A stretch of DNA of 64,000 bases from positions 6,810 to 70,809 of the forward strand of contig DASRMP010000063.1 in assembly GCA_035647855.1 (NCBI GenBank), given 5' to 3'. The position numbers and the translations under genes are program-made. Below the pieces are notes generated by a model that saw nothing but the letters and a program-made list of their open reading frames with translations, made no database searches and had not been told where the DNA came from. Positions 33,712-41,666 of this stretch are shown here, piece after piece. This stretch comes from JAAZBW01 sp035647855. Lineage in GTDB: Bacteria; Actinomycetota; Actinomycetes; Actinomycetales; Actinomycetaceae. Position 1 is the stretch's first letter, and every line of letters begins with the position of its first letter.

Positions 33712-34674
33712 ATGTCCATCTCCGCCACCCGCTCCGACGACGTCGTCACCCTCACCTACCCCGACGACGTCGTCACCCTCACCTACCCAGGCCTCGCCGG
33801 AGCAACCCCAGGCCTCGCCGGAGCAACCCCAGGCCTCGCCGAGACAACCCCCGGCCTCGCCGCAGCAACCGCCGCCGCGAGCGCCCTCCTCGCCGAGAAC
33901 GAGCACCTCGTCCAGACCGGCGCCCGGACCTTCGCCGTCGTCCCGGGAAGGAACGGCGTGATCATCGGCCGCGTCATCGACGGGGAGTCGTACGCCATCG
34001 TCGCCCGCGATCACGGAATCTCCGCGGAGCGCGTGCGCCAACTCGCCGCCCCCTACATGGCCGGCGAGGAGGTGACTGCGGCACGGAAGGCGAATCAGCG
34101 CCGCCGCGCTGCGGGAAAGCGCGCTGCCAAGGTCCGCGACTACGCCCGCACCCACCCGGACGCCACCGTCTCCGAGATCGCCAAGCGTGCCTCCCTCAAC
34201 ATGGAGCAGGTCATCGAGATCCTCGGCCCCGACGCCGCCCGCCACTCCCTCCGCGCCGAGCACGCCATCGTCTTCTCCGACGACGACTGCTTCCGAGCCC
34301 TCCGCCGCGCCGCAGGCCCCGACGGCGCCGCCACCGTCTCCATGACCGCCTACGCGCGCGCGAACGAGGGTTTCGAGGCCCCCAGCGCGTACAACCTCGT
34401 GGTCCGATTCGGTTCGTGGAGTGCGGCGTGTGAGGCCGCCGGAGTCGTCGCGGGTGCCGCGCCCAGGCGCAGCTACTCCCAATCCTGGTCCGATGGCGAA
34501 CTCCGGGACTGGGTCACCCGTTTCTTCGACGACGTCGGCCTCGATCCACTCCCTTCGATGCCCCAATTCAGGGCCTGGGCGGAGACGCAGCCCGGCAAGG
34601 CGCCCAGCACCATCACGATCCGCAATCGGCTGGGCCGCTGGTCGGACCTGATCAGAGGGCATTTGTCTCGGTAG
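33712..34674 (+). CDS. Protein with homing-endonuclease-associated repeats
   Basis: 320 residues from an ATG. The C-terminal 100 residues contain two copies of the short domain seen beside HNH homing endonucleases: AYNLVVRFGSWSAACEAAG (about 225-243) and STITIRNRLGRWSDLIRG (about 299-316). The middle has helix-turn-helix-like stretches (IVARDHGISAERVRQLA and TVSEIAKRASLNMEQV). The first 50 residues are encoded by tandem repeats (VVTLTYP twice, GLAGATP-type four times). No nuclease motif is present, so a DNA-binding role is inferred. It lies next to the tRNA-Leu gene, outside the island. Confidence 0.6.
   Translation: MSISATRSDDVVTLTYPDDVVTLTYPGLAGATPGLAGATPGLAETTPGLAAATAAASALLAENEHLVQTGARTFAVVPGRNGVIIGRVIDGESYAIVARDHGISAERVRQLAAPYMAGEEVTAARKANQRRRAAGKRAAKVRDYARTHPDATVSEIAKRASLNMEQVIEILGPDAARHSLRAEHAIVFSDDDCFRALRRAAGPDGAATVSMTAYARANEGFEAPSAYNLVVRFGSWSAACEAAGVVAGAAPRRSYSQSWSDGELRDWVTRFFDDVGLDPLPSMPQFRAWAETQPGKAPSTITIRNRLGRWSDLIRGHLSR
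33736..33872 (+). repeat. In-frame tandem repeats (27-bp x2 and 21-bp x4)
   Basis: Two exact 27-bp units (33736-33762 and 33763-33789) encode DDVVTLTYP, followed by 21-bp units (from 33789, 33810, 33831, 33852) that encode GLAGATP, GLAGATP, GLAETTP and GLAAAT. All unit lengths are multiples of three, so unit number can change without breaking the frame. Confidence 0.9.
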
Positions 34675-34842
34675 CGTGCGGCACGGGCGCTCCGCTCCTT
34701 GTCTTGGCCGTCTCAGTTCGGTAACGGGTGTTCGCCCAGCGAACCCACATTCGATACTCGTATATAGACTGCCAACGCGGGACGGGACACCCAAGAACCC
34801 GATCAGAGGCCTTGGCCCCGCCCCAGTCAACTAGGAGGAAAT

Positions 34843-36495
34843 GTGAAACTAAGGCGCACTGCAGCAGTTGCAGGCATCTTGGCGCTCTCCCTCGGAATCG
34901 TGGCATGTGGCGGCAATGGCGGCGAGGAAGAGACCTCACCGACTGCCGGCGCCACGGGCGAGGCCACCGAGGGCGCCCCCGCTGCCAGTTCAGGAATCGT
35001 CAGCTTCAACAGCACGGAGCCCCAGAACCCGCTCTTCCCGGCGGACACGAACGAGGTGGGTGGCGGTCTCGTCATCACGCAGCTCTTCGCGGGCCTCGTG
35101 TACTACGACGCCGAGGGTGGCATCCACAACGAGGTCGCCGAATCCATCGAAACCGAGGACAGCCAGAACTACACCGTCACGTTGCAGGATGGCTGGACGT
35201 TCTCGGACGGCTCTCCCGTCACCGCCAACAGCTTCGTTGACGCGTGGAACTACTCCGCGCTGCTGAGCAACGCTCAGAACAACAGCTACTTCTTCGAGGA
35301 CATCCAGGGCTTCTCGTACGACGAGGATGCAGAGCTCACGGGCCTCGCGGTGGTTGACGATCTGACCTTCACCATCGCGCTCAACGAGCCTGCGGCCGAC
35401 TTCCCGCTCCGCCTCGGATACACGGCGTACTCGCCGCTGCCCCAGGCCGCGTTCGATGACCCCGAGGCGTTCGGCGAGAACCCGATCGGCAACGGACCAT
35501 ACATGTTCGCAAGCGAGGGCGCGTGGCAGCACAACGTCCGCATCGACCTCGTCCCCAACCCGTCCTACATCGGTGGGCGTACCGTTCAGAACGGTGGCGT
35601 GGCGATCATCCACTACCAGGAGGAAGACTCCGCCTACGCCGATCTGCTGGCAGGCAACCTTGACGTCTTCGAAGGCGTTCCGAACTCGGCGATCGCCACG
35701 TTCGAGGACGAGCTCGGCGAGCGTTCCGTGAACCAGCCGGCAGCGGTCATCCAGGTCATCACCGTGCCCGAGTACCTCGAAGAGTGGTCGGGCGAGGCAG
35801 GCCTCCTGCGCCGTCAGGCGATCTCGCACGCGATCGACCGCGACCAGATCACCGAGACGATCTTCAATGGCACCCGCACCCCGGCCAAGGACTTCTCCTC
35901 ACCCGTCATCGACGGTTGGACCGACTCCGTCCCGGGCAACGAGATCCTCGAATACGACCCCGAGCTTGCACAGGACCTCTGGGCACAGGCCGAGGAGATC
36001 GAGCCGTGGGGTGACCGCACGTTCACTATCTCCACGAACACCGACTCCGATCACCAGGTGTGGGTTGACGCCGTGAACAACGGCATCCGCAACACTCTGG
36101 GCATCGAGGCCGAGATCAACGCGTACCCGACCTTCGCCGAGTTCCTCGACGGCCGCGACAACCAGCAGATGCCTGGACCGTTCCGCTCCGGCTGGCAGGG
36201 CGACTACCCGTCGATGGCGAACTTCCTCGCTCCGATCTACACCGCGGGCGCAGGTTCGAACGACGGCTTCTACGACAACCCCGAGTTCGAGGCGCTCATG
36301 AGAGAGGGCAACGCCGCGAGCTCCGTCGAGGAGGCGACCGCCAAGTACATCGAGGCGCAGTCGGTCCTGTTCGCCGACGTCGCCGGCATTCCGCTCTGGT
36401 ACCAGAACGTAACCGGTGGCTGGGCCGAGACGGTTGACAACGTCGAGTTCGGCTGGGACAGCGTTCCCCTGCTGTACCAGGTGACGAAGGACTAG
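34843..36495 (+). CDS. dppA: Peptide ABC transporter substrate-binding lipoprotein (family 5)
   Basis: 550 residues from GTG with AGGAGG seven bases upstream. Lipoprotein signal: KLRRTAAVAGILALSLGIVA then Cys-Gly-Gly. The mature part shows family 5 features: LFAGLVYYDAEGGI, VTLQDGWTFSDGSPVTANSF, RRQAISHAIDRDQI and the C-terminal DNVEFGWDSVPLLYQV. It binds oligopeptides or similar ligands outside the membrane and delivers them to the permeases encoded downstream. A 16-bp stem hairpin follows the gene, which probably lowers read-through into the permease genes. Confidence 0.9.
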   Translation: MKLRRTAAVAGILALSLGIVACGGNGGEEETSPTAGATGEATEGAPAASSGIVSFNSTEPQNPLFPADTNEVGGGLVITQLFAGLVYYDAEGGIHNEVAESIETEDSQNYTVTLQDGWTFSDGSPVTANSFVDAWNYSALLSNAQNNSYFFEDIQGFSYDEDAELTGLAVVDDLTFTIALNEPAADFPLRLGYTAYSPLPQAAFDDPEAFGENPIGNGPYMFASEGAWQHNVRIDLVPNPSYIGGRTVQNGGVAIIHYQEEDSAYADLLAGNLDVFEGVPNSAIATFEDELGERSVNQPAAVIQVITVPEYLEEWSGEAGLLRRQAISHAIDRDQITETIFNGTRTPAKDFSSPVIDGWTDSVPGNEILEYDPELAQDLWAQAEEIEPWGDRTFTISTNTDSDHQVWVDAVNNGIRNTLGIEAEINAYPTFAEFLDGRDNQQMPGPFRSGWQGDYPSMANFLAPIYTAGAGSNDGFYDNPEFEALMREGNAASSVEEATAKYIEAQSVLFADVAGIPLWYQNVTGGWAETVDNVEFGWDSVPLLYQVTKD

Positions 36496-36541
36496 CGAAC
36501 AGAAGGACTGGTGAACAACCGGTCTGACAGACACAACTGAC

Positions 36542-36583
36542 GGGACTGCCCGGGCGGCACATCCGAACCGCCCGGGCAGTCCC
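36542..36583 (+). terminator. Long hairpin between dppA and dppB
   Basis: A perfect 16-bp stem (GGGACTGCCCGGGCGG and complement) with a 10-base loop, 47 bp after the dppA stop. Only CTCTT follows, so it may act as a processing/stabilising hairpin or partial terminator that favours dppA mRNA over the permease part, as is common in such operons. Confidence 0.75.
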
Positions 36584-36708
36584 TCTTCAAGACTTCGCCC
36601 CACCAAGTCCGCGCAGGTAACCAACCTGGGATTGAATGGTCTGCAGAAACGCGCCGGTGGGATACATTTGAACACCGGGACACCAGTACTCGCTGAGGAG
36701 GCTCCGAC

Positions 36709-37635
36709 TTGCTCTGGTATATCGGGAGACGCCTGTTGCAGTTGTTGCCGGTATTCTTCGGCGCAACGTTCCTCATCTATTTCATGGTGTTCTCCCTCCC
36801 CGGTGATCCCGTTGCCGCGCTCGGCGGAGATCGCGGGCTCAACCCCGCCGTCGCCGAACAGATCCGGCAGCAGTACAACCTGGACGAGCCATTCATCGTC
36901 CAGTACCTGCTCTACCTCAAGGGCATCTTCCAACTCGACTTCGGAATCACCTTCTCCGGCCGCGATGTCATGGACGTCATGGCGGACGCCTTCCCGGTCA
37001 CCATCAAGCTCGCCTTCATGGCGCTGGCCTTCGAAGCCATCTTCGGCATAGCGGTCGGCCTCGTCGCAGGACTCCGCCAGGGCGGCATCTTCGACGCGAC
37101 CGCACTGGTGACGTCACTGTTCGTCATCGCCGTCCCGACCTTCGTGATCGGCTTCGTCCTCCAGTTTCTCGTCGGAGTTCGCCTGGGCTGGCTGCCGGCA
37201 ACCGTTGGCAGCGTCCCAACCTTCAAGAGCCTTCTCATGCCGTCGGTCGTGCTCGGGGCGGTGTCATTCGCCTACGTGCTGCGTCTGACGCGAACATCCG
37301 TGTCCGAGAACCTCAGCGCGGACTACGTCCGGACTGCGCGCGCCAAGGGGCTGTCAAATGGCCGCGTCACCACCGTGCATGTGCTCCGCAACTCCCTGAT
37401 TCCGGTTGTCACCTTCCTCGGTGCCGACCTAGGCGCACTGATGGGTGGCGCGATCGTCACGGAGGGAATCTTCAATATCAATGGTGTGGGCGGCACCCTC
37501 TTCCGTGCCATCCAGTCCGGCGAGCCGGCGACTGTCGTGTCCCTCACTACGGTCCTCGTCCTGATCTACATCTTCGCCAACCTGCTGGTTGACCTGCTCT
37601 ACGCCCTGCTCGACCCGAGGATCCGGTATGCCTGA
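36709..37635 (+). CDS. dppB: ABC transporter permease DppB/OppB type
   Basis: 308 residues from a TTG with GAGG upstream. Starts MLWYIGRRLLQLLPVFFGAT and LIYFMVFSLPGDPV, the standard N-terminus of this family, with six predicted membrane helices and the EAA loop around RTARAKGLSNGRV (about 205-217). Forms the channel with DppC. Overlaps dppC by 8 bp. Confidence 0.92.
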   Translation: MLWYIGRRLLQLLPVFFGATFLIYFMVFSLPGDPVAALGGDRGLNPAVAEQIRQQYNLDEPFIVQYLLYLKGIFQLDFGITFSGRDVMDVMADAFPVTIKLAFMALAFEAIFGIAVGLVAGLRQGGIFDATALVTSLFVIAVPTFVIGFVLQFLVGVRLGWLPATVGSVPTFKSLLMPSVVLGAVSFAYVLRLTRTSVSENLSADYVRTARAKGLSNGRVTTVHVLRNSLIPVVTFLGADLGALMGGAIVTEGIFNINGVGGTLFRAIQSGEPATVVSLTTVLVLIYIFANLLVDLLYALLDPRIRYA

Positions 37636-38590
37636 GACACCAGAGGCCAGAGGAGCCAAGAAACACCAGGAGCACTTCTTCGCCGAACTCGACGAGACGG
37701 GCCTCGGCGCAGTCGACGCCGTCGCGGACAGCGGCGCGCCCTCGACCCTGTGGAGCGAGGCCTGGCGCAAGCTCCGCCGCCAGCCGCTGTTCTGGATCTC
37801 GGCCTTCCTGATCGTCTTCGTGATCACGGTGGCTTTGTTCCCCAACCTGTTCACCTCCCAGAATCCGCGCTACTGCCTGCTGCAGAACTCGCTCGGCCCG
37901 GCCGAGGCGGGTCACCCGTTCGGGTTCGACCGCCAGGGCTGCGACGTCTACGCACGGGTCATCTTCGGTGCCAGGCCGTCCGTCGCCGTCGGCGTCCTCA
38001 CCACGATCCTGGTGACGATCCTCGGCACGGCGATCGGGGCGACGGCGGGCTTCCTCGGCGGCTGGCTGGACAGCGTGCTGTCCCGGATCACGGACATCTT
38101 CTTCGCGATTCCACTCGTTCTCGCGGCCATCGTGCTGATGTCGCTGTTCTCCGGGCGCCGCGGGGTCATCACCGTTGTGCTGGTGATGGCGGCGTTCGGC
38201 TGGACATCGATAGCGCGTATCTCGCGCGGCTCCGTGATGAGCGTGAGGAACAACGATTACGTCACTGCGGCGCGATCTCTCGGCATGAGCCGCCCTGCGA
38301 TCCTTCTGCGCCACGTGCTGCCCAACGCGGCCGCGCCGATCATCGTGTACGCCACGGTTGCGCTCGGAACGTTCATCGTTCTCGAGGCCACGCTCTCCTA
38401 CCTGGGAGTCGGTCTGCCACCGTCGGTGATCTCGTGGGGCGGCGATATCAGCGTCGCCCAGGCCTCGCTGCGCGTACGTCCCCAGGTCTTGTTCTACCCG
38501 GCCGGCGCGCTGGCGCTGACCGTGCTGTCCTTCATCATGATGGGCGACGCGCTCCGTGACGCCCTCGACCCGAAGGTGCGTGGCCGATGA
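37628..38590 (+). CDS. dppC: ABC transporter permease DppC/OppC type
   Basis: 320 residues. A cytoplasmic N-terminal stretch (about 60 residues) precedes the first helix (LFWISAFLIVFVITVALFP). FGFDRQGCDVYARVIFGARPS and the EAA-loop YVTAARSLGMSRPAIL are the family's marks. Its stop overlaps the ATG of the ATPase gene by four bases, so channel and motor are co-translated. Confidence 0.92.
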   Translation: MPETPEARGAKKHQEHFFAELDETGLGAVDAVADSGAPSTLWSEAWRKLRRQPLFWISAFLIVFVITVALFPNLFTSQNPRYCLLQNSLGPAEAGHPFGFDRQGCDVYARVIFGARPSVAVGVLTTILVTILGTAIGATAGFLGGWLDSVLSRITDIFFAIPLVLAAIVLMSLFSGRRGVITVVLVMAAFGWTSIARISRGSVMSVRNNDYVTAARSLGMSRPAILLRHVLPNAAAPIIVYATVALGTFIVLEATLSYLGVGLPPSVISWGGDISVAQASLRVRPQVLFYPAGALALTVLSFIMMGDALRDALDPKVRGR

Positions 38591-40341
38591 CCTCCACTCC
38601 CGCCACCTCCACCCGCTACGACGGCGTCACCGCCGCCACGAGGGAACGGATCGCACGGCGCAGGGACGCGGATCCGAACACGCCCCTCCTCGAGGTGCGC
38701 GATCTCCAGGTCGCCTTCCAGTCCTCGACCGGCATGGTCCCCGCCGTCCGCGGCGCGAATCTCACCATCTACCCGGGGCAGGCCGTCGCGATCGTGGGCG
38801 AGTCCGGCTCGGGCAAGTCCACCCTCGCCCACTCGATCATCGATCTGCTCCCGGGCACCGGCAAGGTCACCGGGGGCTCCATCCGCTTCGGCGGCACAGA
38901 GATCACGGGGGCGACCCGCCAGGAGATCGAGGATCTGCGCGGCAAGGAGATCGGACTGGTCCCCCAGGATCCGATGACCAACCTGAACCCCGTGTGGAGC
39001 ATCGGGTTCCAGGTCCGCGAGACGATCAAGGCCAACGGGATCGCGACGGGCAAGAAGGCGATCAACAAACGCGCCGCCGAGGTTCTCCAAGAGGCCGGCC
39101 TCCCGGACGCCGAACACCGCATGAAGCAGTACCCGCACGAGTTCTCGGGCGGCATGCGCCAACGCGCCCTGATCGGCATCGCGCTCGCCGGAGAGCCCCG
39201 GCTGATCATCGCCGATGAACTCACCTCCGCGTTGGACGTCACCGTCCAGAAGGTGATCCTCGATCACCTCGAGAAGCTCACCCAGGATCACGGGACCGCG
39301 CTGCTGTTCATCACCCACGATCTCGGCCTCGCTGCCGAGCGCGCGGAGCACCTCGTGGTCATGCACCGCGGGCGCGTGGTCGAGTCCGGGCCGTCGCGCG
39401 AAATCATCCGGAAGCCCCGCCATCCCTACACGCAGCGCCTGGTCGATTCGGCGCCGTCCCTGGCGTCCCGGCGCATCCAGTCCGCGAAGGCGCGCGGCGC
39501 CGAGACCACGGAGGTGCTGGCCGAGGGTGCGGCCGCCGTCGAGGACGCGAAGCCCATAGTCGAGATCGAGAACCTCACCAAGGTGTTCTCCATCCGTGGT
39601 GGCCGTCCCGGTTCGGGTACGGACTTCAAGGCCGTCGACGACGTCTCGCTCGCCATTCCCCGCGGCACCACCACGGCCCTGGTGGGCGAGTCCGGGTCCG
39701 GCAAGTCCACGGTCGCGAACATGGTGCTCGGACTGCTCGAGCCGACCGAGGGGCGCATCGTCTTCGAAGGCGTGGACACGTCCACCCTCACCTCGAAGCA
39801 GTGGTTCGAGTTCCGGAACCGGGTCCAGCCGGTCTTCCAGAACCCGTACGGTTCGCTCGATCCGATGTACTCGATTTTCCGGATCATCGAGGAGCCACTG
39901 CGCGTCCACGGCATCGGGAACCCGAAGTCGCGCGCGAAGCGGGTTGCCGAACTGCTCGAACTCGTGGCGCTGCCCACCTCGACCATGCGCCGCTACCCCA
40001 ACGAGCTTTCGGGCGGGCAGCGGCAGCGCGTCGCGGTCGCGCGGGCGTTGGCTCTCGAGCCGAAGTTGGTGATCCTCGATGAGGCGGTCTCCGCCCTCGA
40101 CGTGCTGGTCCAGGCGCAGGTGCTGAACCTGTTGACGGACCTGCAGCACGAGTTCGAACTGACGTACCTCTTCATCACCCACGACCTTGCCGTGGTCCGC
40201 CAGATCGCGGACGCGGTGGCAGTGATGAGCAAGGGGCAGATCGTCGAGCGGGGAACCACGGACGAGATTTTCGGCAACCCCCAGAACCCGTACACGCAAC
40301 AGCTCCTTGCCGCGATCCCGGGCGCCTCGCTGCAGCTGTAG
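38587..40341 (+). CDS. Fused double ABC ATPase (DppD-DppF)
   Basis: 584 residues with two complete nucleotide-binding domains. NBD1 (about 30-280): Walker A GESGSGKST, signature EFSGGMRQR, Walker B LIIADEL. NBD2 (about 315-580): Walker A GESGSGKST, signature ELSGGQRQR, Walker B LVILDEA. Each is followed by the HPYTQRLVDS / NPYTQQLLAAIPG tail of oligopeptide ATPases. It powers the DppBC channel. Nothing in the sequence points to a specific ligand. Confidence 0.93.
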   Translation: MTSTPATSTRYDGVTAATRERIARRRDADPNTPLLEVRDLQVAFQSSTGMVPAVRGANLTIYPGQAVAIVGESGSGKSTLAHSIIDLLPGTGKVTGGSIRFGGTEITGATRQEIEDLRGKEIGLVPQDPMTNLNPVWSIGFQVRETIKANGIATGKKAINKRAAEVLQEAGLPDAEHRMKQYPHEFSGGMRQRALIGIALAGEPRLIIADELTSALDVTVQKVILDHLEKLTQDHGTALLFITHDLGLAAERAEHLVVMHRGRVVESGPSREIIRKPRHPYTQRLVDSAPSLASRRIQSAKARGAETTEVLAEGAAAVEDAKPIVEIENLTKVFSIRGGRPGSGTDFKAVDDVSLAIPRGTTTALVGESGSGKSTVANMVLGLLEPTEGRIVFEGVDTSTLTSKQWFEFRNRVQPVFQNPYGSLDPMYSIFRIIEEPLRVHGIGNPKSRAKRVAELLELVALPTSTMRRYPNELSGGQRQRVAVARALALEPKLVILDEAVSALDVLVQAQVLNLLTDLQHEFELTYLFITHDLAVVRQIADAVAVMSKGQIVERGTTDEIFGNPQNPYTQQLLAAIPGASLQL

Positions 40342-40504
40342 TGCGGCAGTTTGCGGCGGCCCGTCCGCGGGAGGCCCACAATGGAGCTGTGAGCTTGTCT
40401 GATGCGGGTTGGAGTCCGCCCAGAGGCGGTTCGGCGTGCGGGGGCTTCCACCCGCAGGTGGAGCATCTCTGGGCGCTATTGGCTCGAAATCAGCATTTCG
40501 GCGG

Positions 40505-40667
40505 TGGGCCGGCACTTCGCCGAGAACCCCGTCTGGCGTGCAAGTACTCTGACCAGCGCAAACGTGCCCTTCGGGTACCGATTGAGCACCTCGGTGAACC
40601 CCTCCGGGCGACTGGTGTGCAGACACGCCGCTCCGGTGCTGGTCACAGGCTCGTTTTTTGGGGTACA
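40505..40667 (+). promoter_or_regulatory. CRISPR leader 1
   Basis: 163 bp upstream of the first repeat of array 1, with about 80% identity and no length difference to the 163 bp upstream of array 2 (54551-54713). Shared blocks include TGGGCCGGCACTT, TGCAAGTACTCT, CCAGCGCAAAC, CTGGTGTGCAGACACGCC and GGGGTACA directly before the repeat. Such conservation marks it as the leader with promoter and integration signals. The 160 bp to its left (40342-40504) show nothing recognisable. Confidence 0.85.
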
Positions 40668-41565
40668 GTCCCCAGATAGGTCCCGCGAAATAGCGGATAG
40701 AAACCATGGTGGCGATCTTCTCCAGCTCGCCCTTCAGGTCCCCAGATAGGTCCCGCGAAATAGCGGATAGAAACTCAGGGAGGTTCGTCGGCGCGCCGAA
40801 GCGGCGCACGTCCCCAGATAGGTCCCGCGAAATAGCGGATAGAAACAGGCTTTCGAGAGCCGTCATCTTCTTGTAGATGATGTCCCCAGATAGGTCCCGC
40901 GAAATAGCGGATAGAAACGACTGTGATCTTCCGCACGCCTCCTTCCCCATGTCCCCAGATAGGTCCCGCGAAATAGCGGATAGAAACGTTCCCGGCGGAT
41001 CATAGTAACGCGTGTCGAACTCCCGTCCCCAGATAGGTCCCGCGAAATAGCGGATAGAAACTTCTTTGGATTTCGCGGCAATTGCCTCGAGGTGTCCCCA
41101 GATAGGTCCCGCGAAATAGCGGATAGAAACCCCAAACCGGGTTTGTCCACCCGCTCGCGTTGTCGTCTCCAGGTAGGTCCCGCGAAATAGCGGATAGAAA
41201 CCGACCTCCTTGACCCCTCAAGCCAGAACTGCTCTGGTCTCCAGGTAGGTCCCGCGAAATAGCGGGTAGAAACCCACGCGGGCGCCTTGGTACACCTCCT
41301 GGCCGACTCCCGTCTCCAGGTAGGTCCCGCGAAACAGCGGATAGAAACTCGCCGCCGAGCGGACCCCTCGCGAGACTAATTGCAGTCTCCAGGTAGGTCC
41401 CGCGAAATAGCGGATAGGAACTTGGAGGAACCCGTCGTCAGCGAGTACGGCGCGGGTCTCCAGACAGATACCTCGAAACAGCGGATAGAGGCTCGCTCGC
41501 CCGATTAGCGTGTCCGAGAGGGACTCCTGTCTGCAGACAGGTCCCTCAAAACAGCGCACAAAGAC
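40668..41565 (+). CRISPR. CRISPR array 1: 13 repeats of 37 bp, decaying to the right
   Basis: Repeat starts: 40668, 40738, 40810, 40882, 40951, 41025, 41094, 41165, 41237, 41312, 41385, 41456, 41529. The repeat begins GTCCCCAGATAGG and ends GCGGATAGAAAC; the last 8 bases (ATAGAAAC) would be the crRNA handle. The first seven are identical; from the eighth the start becomes GTCTCCAGGTAGG and the last two are heavily mutated. Spacers are 32-39 bp. Decay at the far end fixes the leader on the left. The RT-Cas1 gene starts about 100 bp after the last repeat. Confidence 0.97.
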
Positions 41566-41666
41566 AGAGCACCGAGGGGCCGAGCGAAAGCAGACGTCGT
41601 CGAGCCGACCTGGCAACCAGGCAGGTTAGCCCTGCCGCCGTCGTGAATTCAGGGGGAATCGCTGCG

